Below are positions 56,101 through 61,980 of a stretch of DNA of 64,000 nucleotides, in pieces; position 1 is the first letter of the stretch, and each line of letters begins with the position of its first letter. Origin of the DNA: Chelonoidis abingdonii (taxonomy: Eukaryota; Chordata; Testudines; Testudinidae); the NCBI RefSeq assembly GCF_003597395.2, contig NC_133770.1, forward strand, positions 94,722,206-94,786,205, given 5' to 3'. The translations under genes were made by a program, and so were the position numbers. The notes beneath the pieces are model-generated. The model had not been told where the DNA came from, ran no database searches, and worked only from the letters and a program-made list of their open reading frames with translations.

Positions 56101-59100
56101 GCCTCATCAGGCACTGGGATCTCAACCCAGAATTCCAGGGCGGGGGAGACTGCAGGAACTATGGGATAGCTACCCACAGTGCAACATTCTGGAAATCAAT
56201 ACTAGCCTCGGTACATGGATGTATATCGCTGAATTAATGTGCTTAGTGTGGCCGCGTGCACTCGACTTTATACAATCTGTTTTAAAAAAACGGTTTCTGT
56301 TAAATCGGAATAATCCCGTAGTGTAGACATATCCCTAGATACATCACTCAGGGGTGTAAAAAAAAACATCAAAGCCCTGAGATGTAGCTGAGCCAACCTA
56401 AGCAACGGTGTTGTCATAAACAGATAGTTAAGAGTTAATGCCTCTTTTACCTGTAAAGGATTAACAAGCTCAGTGAACCTGGCTGACACCTGACCAAAGG
56501 ACCAATCGGGGGACAAGATACTTTCAAATCTTGGTGGGGGGAAGTCTTCCTTTTGTGCTTTTTGGGTTGTTCTTTGTTCTCTCTTGGGGCTAAGAGAGGT
56601 CAGACATGCAACCAGGTTCCTCCAATCTTTCTGAAACAGTCTTCCATGTTCAAAATAGTAAGTATTAGCTAGAAAAGGCGGATTAGATTTATGTTTGTTT
56701 TCTTATTTGCAAATGTGTATTTTGCTGGAAGGATTTTACCTCTGTTTGCTGTAACTTGTATCTTATGCTGGGGGGAGGGACTCCCTCTGGTCTATGTAAA
56801 GCTGAGACCCTGGAAACATTTTTCATCTTGATTTTACAGAGATAATTTACACTTTTTCTTTCTTTAATTAAAAGCTTTTCTTTTTAAGAACCTGATTGAT
56901 TTTGTCATTGTGTAAGACCCAATGGGACTGGGTCTGAACTCACCAGGGATTGGTGGGGGAAAGAAGAAAGGGGGAAAGGTGAATTTCTCTCTGTTTTAAG
57001 ATTCAAGGAGTTTGAATCACAGTAATCTCTCAGGGTAACCCAGGGAGGGGAAAGGCAGGGGAATGGTTTATTTCCCCTTGTTCTAAGACCCAAGGGGTTT
57101 GGGTCTTAGTGTCCCCAGAGAAGGTTTTGGGGGGACAAGGAGTGCACCAGACACTGAAATCTCTGATTGGAGGCAGCGCTAGCAGATCTAAGCTGGGAAT
57201 TAAATTTAGAGAAGTACATGCAAGTCTCCACTTTCTGGACGCTAAAGTTCAAAGTGGGAAAGAGACCCTGACAGGTGTAAACACTGCTAGGTTGACAGAA
57301 TTCTTAGATTAACCTAGCTGCTGCATCTCAAGGCAGTGGACTTACTACAGAGACAGAAAAAGCCCTTTCATCCCTGTGATAAGGCCAGGTCTACACTTAA
57401 AAATTAGATTGACCTAGCTATGTCATTCAGGGTTGTGAAAAATTTCACACCTTGAGCACCATTGTCAGGTCAGCCTAACCCCTGGTGGTGTAGATGTGGT
57501 TAGGTTGATAGAAGGATTATTCCATCAACCTAGCTATACCACCTCTCAGAGAGGTGGATTATCTACATCGACAGAAAAACCTCTTCTGTGGGTGTAGAAA
57601 GTGTCTACATTTTGGGCAGGTCTACACTATGGCAGGGATCGATAATCTGAGATCATCAATTCACCAGTAATTGATTTAGTAAATATCCACCAAATCTACT
57701 GCAGATTGCTCTCCAGTCAATCCCTGTACTCTACCTCCGACGAGAAGAGTAAGGTAAGTTGACAAGAGATTTTCTCCTGTCGACCCTCCACCGTGTATAC
57801 CCTGCAGTAACTCAACCTAAGGTACGTCGACTCCAACTACGTTATTCACATACGAGTGCTACAATGGCATAGCTGCAGCTGTACAGCAGACATATAGCTT
57901 AAGTCTCCTGGTAACCAGAGACCCATTGAGAAAGAATTTATTACTCAACTAGAGTAAGTGTTTTTCACTAATGTGCTCAGTTCCCTGAAAAAGTAATGAT
58001 GCAATGCATATATATTCTCTTATGCATTAGAGTTGTTTCCTAAAGACTGATTCAAGTCTCTACCTATGTCAGATCAGGGGAAGAGGTGTATTCACACACC
58101 AGTTCAACAAATTTTAGGGAAGTGTTTTCTATTGATGAAAAGATTGTAACCAATTGAAGGTGTGTGTTCATTTCCTTTAAATGGACATGCTCCTTTCATA
58201 CATAGTATAATTAACAGATAAATTCACAAGTTTTCCCTCAGGGTATTTACTACTCCAGCAGATGTAACTGATAAAGCTACACTGACAATATAATCATGTT
58301 GTAAGCTAGATAAAAAATGATCTGCATGCCTGACAAAGCCTACACAAGAGTTCTATTTTCCTTCCAACCTTAATTACTTCTTAAAAAGTATGGACCCTCT
58401 TTTTAAACATGAAACTAAAACAATTTTACCACTAAAGCAAAATCCTACAACTGCACTTTTTGAAGGAGACTGATAAAACAGCTGACTATTTTATTACACT
58501 CACTGTAATGCTAGCCATTTGCAATACAAACTCATCCTTTGTTCTATTCTTTTCCCAGTATTACAGTAGCATCCAGATGCTCCAATCAAGCCTAGGCTCC
58601 CACTGTGCCAGTGCTATACAAAGATAAAGTAAAATTGTCCGTGCCTCATATAACTTAATCTATATAAGTTTCATAGATCCACAGAGTTTAAGGCCAGAAG
58701 GGACCACCAGTTCATCTAGTCTGACCTCATATATACATATAACAGGCCTTAAATTTCACCCAGTACTGAATCCTTTAACCTGTGTTTGCTAAAGCATCCA
58801 GTCTTGATCTGAAATCACCAAGACATGGAGAATCTACCACTTCCCTGTGTAGTTTGTTCACACATTTAATCATCTTCACTTAAAAAATGTATGTCTTATT
58901 TCTAATTTGAATTTGTCTGGTTTTTCTTATGCTTTTCTCTGCTAGTTAAAACAGCCCTTCAGTACCCTGCACTTTTTCCCCAGGAAAATACTTATATAGT
59001 ATAATCAACTCACCTCGCAATGTGCCTAAGAACCAAATACACTACTTTCTGCACATTTTAAATGGCAATTGAATAGCAAACAACAATTATTCTGGATGTA

Positions 59101-60242
59101 TTAAGAATGCACTTAATATAGCTGAACCACCAATTTTTGTTTTTTACTTTAGCCCCATGGGTACTACAGTTCTTTTAATGTGCAAATTTGGAATCTAACA
59201 AAGTTCCAAGTTCTTTCAATTTCCAAGTCACAATATTTCTTCAGAAGACAACAATAAATAATTTTTAGTGTTAGTAAAAATGGAAAGCATTATATCAGGA
59301 CAACCATCATCCACTTTTGTCCCAAAAGTATTTGCAAGAACTGAGAACACAACAATGGCCTTCAGTGTTAGGAAGAGCTAGTTTCTAAACCAAGGTTTGA
59401 GGAGAGGGGGGAAGAGAAGTTTGGCCTTTATGCTCTTTTTAAGCATTATCTTCACATTGTTTACACATTCCTGCAGTCCATCCCTTCCCAAAGTATGTTA
59501 TATGGTTTGTGAAACTTAGCAGTGACCCTCCCCCCCACCTCACCCAAAAAAACTCAGAGGCCTTCTGTTTACAGAAGATTAGCCAAAAACATCTACCGCT
59601 CCAGTTAGCCTAGAGATGCCCAATTTTAGTTACTTAGCACATTAGCAAACTATTAATACACACTATTTATTAGAACAATTACACTCTTCAAGCCAAATGT
59701 ACTGTGTCCCACTTAGACCATGCAAAAGGAGAAAGGTACTGATTATACTTCTTGTTTCCCCAAAACATAAAAGACAACTACAGACCTTACTTAGCTTGCC
59801 AATTCTTCAGGGCAGGGATTTTTTGTACGTGTACCACACCAAAGATGGGGGGAGGAATAGCTCAGTGGTTTGAGCATTGGCCTGCTAAACCCAGGGCTGT
59901 GAGCTCAGTCCTTGGGGGAGGCATTTGGGGATTGGTCCTATTTTGAGCAGGGGGTTGGACTAGATGATCTCCTGAGGTCCCTCCCAACCCTGATAATCTA
60001 TGATTTTATGAATGGGGCCCTGATCACGGCCCCTGGAAGTCACTGCAATACCCATAGTACCCAGGCAGGCAGTATGGCCCGCGGCAGAGACTTACCGGTT
60101 TGCTGGGGTAGACACTGGAAAGGTGAGTTTTCAGCTTGCCCACGGTCCAATCCAGGAAGCAGTTGATGGTCTGGTCGGTGTATTTCTGGTTGGGCGCTTT
60201 GATGATGAGGGTCACCGGGTGACCCACCAGGCTTTGGTCCAT
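13946..60242 (-). CDS. HERPUD2: HERPUD2, complete 8-exon coding region (407 aa)
   Basis: Coding segments in transcript order are 60096-60242, 46881-46958, 42158-42271, 40720-40877, 17689-17811, 16090-16413, 14577-14694 and 13946-14107. They total 1224 nt with all splice phases consistent and no internal stop. The product is the paralogue of HERP (HERPUD1), an ER membrane protein with a cytosolic ubiquitin-like domain. HERPUD1 acts in ER-associated degradation with the HRD1 ligase; HERPUD2 is less studied and a similar role is inferred. Visible features are the ubiquitin-like domain at about residues 8-85 (VTLIIKAPNQK, then YSGRLLPDHLQLKDIL), a Ser/Thr/Pro/Gln-rich linker at about 95-270, the conserved block NEEDFNRDWLDWMYTFSRA before a hydrophobic stretch at about 284-315, and an acidic then hydrophobic C-terminus. 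Human HERPUD2 is 406 aa from memory. Intron 4 (17812-40719) contains the false duplication, so its true length is probably near 13-14 kb. Confidence 0.96.
14577..14694 (-). CDS. HERPUD2: HERPUD2 coding exon 7 (residues 315-354)
   Basis: The exon is 118 nt, with acceptor AG at 14695-14696 and donor GTAGG at 14572-14576. It encodes HQAGWFPFRQEGG just after the membrane segment, then an Asn/Gln-rich stretch ending PDLEEM. Confidence 0.95.
16090..16413 (-). CDS. HERPUD2: HERPUD2 coding exon 6 (residues 207-315, membrane segment)
   Basis: The exon is 324 nt, with acceptor AG at 16414-16415 and donor GTGAG at 16085-16089. It encodes the end of the linker, the conserved NVQMNAQGGPV and NEEDFNRDWLDWMYTFSRA blocks, and the hydrophobic stretch AILLSIVYFY...MVMGAMLLVY. 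That stretch is the predicted membrane anchor or hairpin that holds HERP proteins in the ER membrane. Confidence 0.96.
17689..17811 (-). CDS. HERPUD2: HERPUD2 coding exon 5 (residues 166-207)
   Basis: The exon is 123 nt, with acceptor AG at 17812-17813 and donor GTAAG at 17684-17688. The first base completes the Gly codon from exon 4 and the last two begin a Tyr codon. It encodes NIDNQFAGQG and then the aromatic, Gln-rich block FSPLQMIWWQQMYARQYYMQ, a HERPUD2 hallmark. Confidence 0.94.
18296..18505 (+). repeat. CR1-related 3'-end fragment
   Basis: The text GTTTAAGGCCAGAAAGGACT followed by an ACCAACACCACATACACATT-type segment resembles CR1 3' terminal sequence common in turtles. Strand is assigned by text only. 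It lies in HERPUD2 intron 4. Confidence 0.5.
18506..20520. other. Unique intronic sequence, source of the false second copy
   Basis: No gene or classified repeat is seen. From about 18715 onward this sequence has a degraded counterpart after the N gap, starting at 29084; for example TACGATTCCCAATT near 18848 and again near 29249. Confidence 0.6.
20890..21210 (+). pseudogene. Harbinger Myb/SANT-like DNA-binding gene, broken
   Basis: Frame-shifted remnants match the protein encoded near 52523: QSPENRKRAPA, then downstream codons for KTKEANGR and ELHANF. PIF/Harbinger elements usually carry a Myb-like partner that works with the transposase; here the frame is broken in several places. Confidence 0.65.
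26415..26990. other. Unplaced GC-rich block inside the Harbinger element
   Basis: About 575 bp, GC-rich in its first half, with no counterpart in the second copy near 36480-36560 or in the element at 52101-56335. It follows a degraded extra pass (25970-26415) of sequence that recurs cleanly at 27030-27345. Probably a chimeric join; a real nested insertion is possible. Confidence 0.5.
27000..27340 (-). pseudogene. Harbinger transposase N-terminal fragment
   Basis: On the minus strand the segment contains EKRVAIALWKLATPDSYRSV and NQFGVGKSIVGAAV. This is the helix-turn-helix region upstream of the DDE domain in HARBI1-type transposases. The downstream catalytic part falls in the noisy block and is unreadable. 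It is an element gene, not host HARBI1. Confidence 0.75.
27904..28944. other. Intronic spacer between two Harbinger elements
   Basis: No gene is seen; there is a G-homopolymer near 28108. The whole stretch recurs at about 37195-38274 with scattered single-base differences and indels, which makes it the clearest demonstration of the duplicate. Confidence 0.7.
28945..29058. mobile_element. Left end of the short Harbinger element, cut by the gap
   Basis: GGCCAGGTCTACACTGCGAC starts directly after TTA (28942-28944) and runs into the N gap. The same sequence continues as a complete element at 38275-39392. Confidence 0.8.
29059..29083. other. Assembly gap of 25 N
   Basis: Twenty-five Ns. Fixed 25-N gaps are, from memory, what some long-read gap-filling tools leave when the fill is longer than expected, which fits the duplicated flanks. 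Confidence 0.95.
29084..38400. other. Error-rich second copy of 18715-29058 (likely false duplication)
   Basis: Ordered anchors tie this block to the sequence left of the gap: 31360 to 20165 (CCTGTTCTTCAGTGGGG), 32727 to 20892 (CAGCTATCTATGCAGTCTCC), 36248 to 27073 (GACCGGTAGCTGTCTG) and 37850 to 28525. Between anchors there are frequent short indels and substitutions. No exon lies in it. Open frames here should not be annotated. Confidence 0.85.
36236..36445 (-). pseudogene. Second-copy Harbinger transposase fragment
   Basis: This is the noisy duplicate of the transposase segment at 27000-27340, with homologous DNA but shifted frames. Included only so that it is not taken for an independent gene. 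Confidence 0.6.
38275..39392. mobile_element. Non-autonomous Harbinger element (1.1 kb)
   Basis: The left end GGCCAGGTCTACACTGCGAC and the right end (reverse complement GGGTACGTCTACACTGCACG) are inverted termini. The right flank is TTA (39393-39395); the left flank is TTA in the cleaner first copy (28942-28944) and CTA here. About 400 bp at the left resemble the 5' part of the autonomous element (AGGAAAAGCCCCGCGAACTT). The interior holds a 196-codon open frame (38632-39222) with no recognisable domain. Confidence 0.8.
39396..40719. other. Intron 4 sequence adjoining exon 4
   Basis: AT-rich unique sequence. I see no repeat or gene. Confidence 0.5.
40720..40877 (-). CDS. HERPUD2: HERPUD2 coding exon 4 (residues 114-166)
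   Basis: The exon is 158 nt. It starts in phase 0 after the AG at 40878-40879 and ends two bases into a Gly codon at a GTAAG donor (40715-40719). It encodes low-complexity linker (HSGSTTPSPTSQES, then HQFPYLMQ). It lies just above the artefact-laden intron 4. Confidence 0.93.
41009..41815. mobile_element. hAT-like element with long GC-rich palindrome
   Basis: It begins CAGAGGTCTCAAACACGTGG, typical of hAT-type MITE ends, but no matching right terminus is visible, so the right border is uncertain. Two arms of about 145 bp (roughly 41121-41268 and 41283-41428) are near-inverse copies; CACCTGGGGCAGAGCAGGCT pairs with AGCCTGCTCTGGCCCCAGTG. It lies in HERPUD2 intron 3. Confidence 0.6.
41440..41720. 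repeat. Degenerate C-rich tandem repeat
   Basis: Irregular reiterations built on CCCTGCCCTGAGCCCCCTGC and CACACCCTG, with variable unit length. Long open frames on both strands come from this composition. Confidence 0.7.
42158..42271 (-). CDS. HERPUD2: HERPUD2 coding exon 3 (residues 76-113)
   Basis: The exon is 114 nt, phase 0 at both ends, with acceptor AG at 42272-42273 and donor GTGAG at 42153-42157. It finishes the ubiquitin-like domain (QDEYHMVHLVCTSRTPPSSP) and enters a Ser-rich linker. After SSPK the sequence departs from the mammalian protein as I recall it (here PSISSMCHGASTSGSSS), which fits a disordered, fast-changing segment. Confidence 0.93.
42605..42770 (+). repeat. MIR SINE
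   Basis: The text TTAGTTTTCCCATCTGTGAA and a tail containing CAATAAATATTCAG match the core and 3' end of MIR in forward orientation. Confidence 0.7.
42776..43267. mobile_element. MITE with TA duplication and nested palindrome
   Basis: The ends CCATATATACTTGTTCAT and ATGAACTAGTATATATGG are inverted repeats flanked by TA (42774-42775, 43268-43269), suggesting a Tc1/mariner-type element. ATAAG(T/C)(C/T)GACCC-like motifs recur inside. A hAT-like start, CAGGGGTTGGCAAACTTTGG, at 42884 and the palindrome after it look like a second element inserted in the first. Confidence 0.7.
42948..43122. repeat. Long imperfect palindrome
   Basis: GTTTACATGGAGTGTTCACA at the left pairs with TGTGAATGCTCCACGTAAAC at the right. 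The arms continue inward to CCCAGCCAATGAG and CTCCCATTGGCTA. Confidence 0.75.
43300..43430 (-). repeat. MIR SINE
   Basis: GGGGAAACTGAGGAAGAGAG and GTGACTTGCCCAAAACCATA match the reverse complement of the MIR core. Confidence 0.7.
43898..44083. repeat. Palindromic interspersed repeat
   Basis: Two inverted arms of about 85 bp. The outer ends are GACAAGGTTGGCAAGTTAAT and ATTAACTCACCTACCTTGTC; the inner parts are ACAAGCTTTCAAGCTTACAC and GTCGAAAGCTTGT. I recognise the family as a reptile repeat but cannot name it safely. Confidence 0.7.
44084..46880. other. Intron 2 sequence, mostly unassigned
   Basis: AT-rich. A short MIR-like piece (ATGAGGTAAGCATTATCATC) is seen near 45615. Nothing else is recognised. 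Confidence 0.5.
46881..46958 (-). CDS. HERPUD2: HERPUD2 coding exon 2 (residues 50-75)
   Basis: The exon is 78 nt, phase 0 at both ends, with an AG acceptor at 46959-46960 and a GTAAG donor at 46876-46880. It encodes the core of the ubiquitin-like fold, QRLVYSGRLLPDHLQLKDIL, nearly identical to the mammalian protein as I remember it. Intron 1 above it is about 13.1 kb. Confidence 0.95.
47140..47545. repeat. G-rich degenerate minisatellite
   Basis: Irregular repeats on themes such as GGGGGATCTGGGTGTGGGG and GGCTCAGCAGGG. The long proline-rich open frame on the minus strand (47072-47806) is a consequence of this composition. Confidence 0.65.
47830..49985. other. Intron 1 sequence, no recognisable feature
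   Basis: AT-rich sequence with poly-T tracts. No gene or repeat is identified. Confidence 0.5.
49991..50172. mobile_element. Short MITE with inverted ends
   Basis: CTACCTTGATATAACGCTGACC at the left is mirrored by GGTGGCGTTATACCGAGGTAG at the right as inverted repeats. GTTATA motifs recur inside. A related, right-truncated copy begins near 61228. Confidence 0.7.
50873..51094. mobile_element. Probable MITE
   Basis: It contains GTTTAAATCGGTTAAAAATG and ATTTAACTGGTTTAAGAGCA, and starts CTTGTCTA and ends near ACAGACAATG. It resembles turtle Harbinger-type MITEs, with approximate edges. The flanks (50175-50870 and 51095-52097) show nothing. Confidence 0.45.
52523..53090 (+). pseudogene. Harbinger Myb/SANT-like DNA-binding protein, frameshifted
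   Basis: From the ATG at about 52523 the frame gives QSENQKRAPAWTAREVLDLI, then ELRSKRRNEKTFEKISKAMM and QCRVKVKELRQ. This is the trihelix/Myb-like domain (WT at its start, KRR..KTFEKIS in the middle) of the partner protein of Harbinger transposases. A frameshift after ELRQ gives an early stop. The frame resumes in other registers as KPKSKWK-like text and an acidic run, EEDEEEEDEDELTEST, up to a possible splice donor near 53068 (GTAAGTGTACC). It presumably helped the transposase reach the nucleus and bind the ends; now inactive. Confidence 0.75.
54670..56040 (-). pseudogene. Harbinger transposase (HARBI1-type), degenerate
   Basis: On the minus strand the N-terminal part reads EKRVAIALWKLGTPDSYRSS and GNQFGVGKSTVGAAVMQVAK at about 55440-55590, the HTH region. 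Below it, about 55330-55400, is a segment resembling GFPNCGGAIDGT, which includes the first aspartate of the DDE catalytic triad. Further catalytic motifs cannot be followed because of stops and frameshifts. Such transposases cut and paste the element at TTA/TAA-like sites. Confidence 0.75.
56336..57380. mobile_element. MITE split by the LTR insertion
   Basis: 56339-56411 (CATCACTCAGGGGTGT...GCCAACCTAAGC) and 57274-57380 (GGTGTAAACACTGCTAGGTT...) are the two halves of one MITE, interrupted by the LTR at 56412-57273. The same family is present directly to the right at 57383. Confidence 0.65.
56412..57273 (+). mobile_element. Solo ERV LTR with 5-bp TSD
   Basis: 862 bp, beginning TGTCATAAACAG and ending CCCTGACA, so it has the canonical TG...CA ends. 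GGTGT flanks both sides (56407-56411, 57274-57278). It is a reptilian LTR type with no internal coding region, consistent with LTR-LTR recombination. Confidence 0.9.
57383..57900. mobile_element. Two Harbinger-type MITEs, apparently nested
   Basis: The first starts GGCCAGGTCTACACTT at 57383 and matches the family of 56336-57380. A second, GGGCAGGTCTACACTATGGC, starts at 57614. Text typical of the first family's right end resumes near 57853 (GAGTGCTACAATGGCATAGC), so the second seems to sit inside the first. Confidence 0.6.
58671..59035 (-). mobile_element. CR1 LINE 3' fragment
   Basis: AGGCCAGAAGGGACCACCAG, then AGTCTGACCTCATATA and GGAGAATCTACCACTTCC, match CR1 3' sequence in reverse orientation. 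The flanking 57901-58670 and 59036-59845 have no recognisable feature. Confidence 0.8.
59847..60015 (+). mobile_element. tRNA-derived turtle SINE (Cry type)
   Basis: The tRNA-like head has box A TAGCTCAGTGG (59858-59868) and a diverged box B (CTGTGAGCTCAGTCC, about 59897-59911). The tail GGTTGGACTAGATGATCTCC...TCTATGATTTTATGA resembles a LINE (CR1-type) 3' end. It lies 80 bp below the exon 1 donor of HERPUD2, in antisense orientation. Confidence 0.85.
60096..60242 (-). CDS. HERPUD2: HERPUD2 coding exon 1 (residues 1-49)
   Basis: The start codon is at 60240-60242, with A at -3 and G at +4, a strong Kozak context. The exon encodes the first strands of the ubiquitin-like domain, including TLIIKAPNQKY and WTVGKLKTHL. 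It ends in phase 0 after SKP at a GTAAG donor (60091-60095). Any 5' UTR lies above 60242; I see no clear splice acceptor just upstream, so the ATG may be in the first exon. Confidence 0.95.
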
Positions 60243-60860
60243 GCTGCTCGCACGGGCTCGCTCTCCCCGCGACGGGCCAAGCCGCTGAAGCTCGACGTCC
60301 GGGGCGGGAGGATCAGTGTCCAGGGGCAGGTTTCACAAGGAGGCTTCGGGCACCCATCCCCACGGCCTCGCTGGGAGCCGCCCCTACAGTACAGGGAGGG
60401 GGGAAGTAGGCGGGACCCCCCCGAGCCACGCCAGGGCAGTGTCCGCCTGAGGAGGGGGGGAGAGGGGCGTCACACACCGACCCCCCACGCAACAAGGGCC
60501 GCGACCCCCTTCCCAGGCTCCCCCTGGGGGCCGGTAACCAGGGCAGGGGCGGAGCCCAGCGCTCGGGCGAGGCCTGCTCACACCCAGCTACCCCCGGGCG
60601 CAGCCTGCGTCCCCCTCCCCGCAAACAGCAGCAGCGGCCGCAGCAGACGAGCCCCGACCTACCCGTACCGAGCCCGGCCGTGCGCTCCCGGGAACCCGGC
60701 AGCGGCTCAGCCTGTCCCGGAGCGGTTCCGCTGGCGTAAAATGGAGACCGGAAGTGGTTCGCCTCCCTCCGCCTGCGACTCCCCGTGCGCGGCGCCAGGG
60801 GGCGCTGGGAGGGGCGGCGAACTGAGCATGCGCACTCCCCCGGCTAGCCGAGACCCTGTC
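60243..60860 (-). promoter_or_regulatory. CpG-island promoter of HERPUD2
   Basis: A CpG-dense, GC-rich block lies directly upstream of the HERPUD2 start codon, in strong contrast to the AT-rich introns. Motifs seen by eye include an ETS-type ACCGGAAGTG (60747-60756), an NRF1-like GCATGCGCA (60826-60834), an Sp1-like GGGGCGG (60811-60817) and a CTCF-core-like CCAGGGGGCGCT (60795-60806). No TATA box is evident. The transcription start site cannot be fixed from sequence alone. Confidence 0.75.
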
Positions 60861-61227
60861 ATCCCCCAGCGCTGGGCCTGCTCTTGGCCAAGCCTCTCTC
60901 AGGAGATCCAGTTGGGCCGCACCAGCGCTGCTGGGGCCAGGAAAACTCAGTCACACCGCCTTGGAGCCAAGGAAAAGGGCGCCCCCTGCTGCTGGCTGGC
61001 AGCAGGATCTCAGAGGGGGCTCTCACATACAGGCTGCATCCAAGGCCCCCTGAGAACCAAGAGCCGTAGCAAGGCACCTTCCTTGGAGCTGTCTGAAGTG
61101 ATATCTGCTCTGGGACGGGAGTGGGAGTAAATCTCCCACTGGCTCCAGCCCCCAGAGCTCCATGCCCTCTGCAACAAGTGTTTGGGCTTTGGCTAGTGCT
61201 CTGCACAGGGAACTGCTAGGGACACCT

Positions 61228-61345
61228 CTACCTCAATATAACACTGTCCTTGGGAGCCAAAAAGTCTTACCGCATTAGAGATGAAACCGCATTATATCAA
61301 ACTTGCTTTGATCCACCGGAATGGGCAGTTCCCCTCCCCCCCCCC
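61228..61345. mobile_element. Truncated copy of the 49991-type MITE
   Basis: CTCTACCTCAATATAACACT and CTTGGGAGCCAAAAAGTC match the left half of the element at 49991. The right half is missing beyond the C-rich tract near 61340. The stretch 60861-61227 has no recognisable feature. Confidence 0.6.
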
Positions 61346-61569
61346 GGGTCCCCCTAATTATTATGCCAATGCAAATTTATCTAATGCAAAGTGGACAGTC
61401 TGTGCTAATATGATCAATATAGCAAATGAAAGTTTACCAGAGTCCCTATTACACTGGCTGAAAATTTGTTGTACATTTTGCTCAGGGTTTGTGACACAGG
61501 ATGTGAGTTGTCAGCAAACCTCATTGTCAGTATGCCACTGAACAAAATGACTTCAAGAGTAGACTATAT

Positions 61570-61924
61570 CAGGGGTTCTCAAACTTCCTTGCACCTCAAC
61601 TCCTTTTCGACAACATAAATTACCATATAACCCGAGGAGGAGGGACCAAAGCCTAAGCCCACCTGAGTCCCGCCACCCTGGACTGGGAGAGGGAGGCACA
61701 AAGTCCAAGCCCCACCATGCTGGTTGGGAGGGCCAAAGCCAAAGCCCAAGGGCTTCAGCTGTAGGAGTGGGGGCCCGTAACCTGAGCCTCGCCACCCAGA
61801 GCTGAAGCCATTGGGTTTTGGCCTTGGGCAGTGCAGCTTGGGCTTCGGTCCCAGGCCCCAGCAAGTCTAACACCAGTCCTGGCGACCCACTTCACGGGCC
61901 CGGCCCATGATTGTAGAAGCCCTG
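61570..61924. mobile_element. Non-autonomous hAT element with perfect 8-bp TSD
   Basis: It begins CAGGGGTTCTCAAACTT and ends AGAAGCCCTG, with GACTATAT on both flanks (61562-61569, 61925-61932). 355 bp, GC-rich, no coding capacity. Confidence 0.88.
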
Positions 61925-61980
61925 GACTATATTAAATGGTGTCTTTTTCAAATAAATTAAAAGAATTCTGCCTGGCATAG

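Larger units (their letters stand above)
52101..56335. mobile_element. Two-gene Harbinger (PIF) transposon, 4.2 kb, degenerate
   Basis: The left end GACCTGGTCTACACC and the right end (reverse complement GGGATATGTCTACACTACGG) are the termini. Flanks are TAA and TAG, a near-match to the 3-bp duplication of the superfamily. It carries a Myb-like gene on the plus strand from the left and a transposase gene on the minus strand from the right, converging. Near the left end, CTAGTGTAGACCAGGC is the inverse of the terminus, a local rearrangement. Both genes are broken. Confidence 0.85.

Noticed and set aside
59847..60015. Functional tRNA gene
   Set aside because: Only a tRNA-like head with a diverged box B followed by a LINE-type tail: a SINE, not a tRNA.
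60141..60151. ER-stress element (ERSE-II-like CACGGTCCAAT) at HERPUD2
   Set aside because: It has two mismatches to CGTGGNCCAAT and lies in codons for conserved residues of exon 1, so it is probably chance.
60123..61130. 335-codon open frame on the plus strand across the HERPUD2 first exon and promoter
   Set aside because: It is antisense to exon 1 and runs through the CpG island. Low stop frequency from GC content explains it, and no domain is seen.
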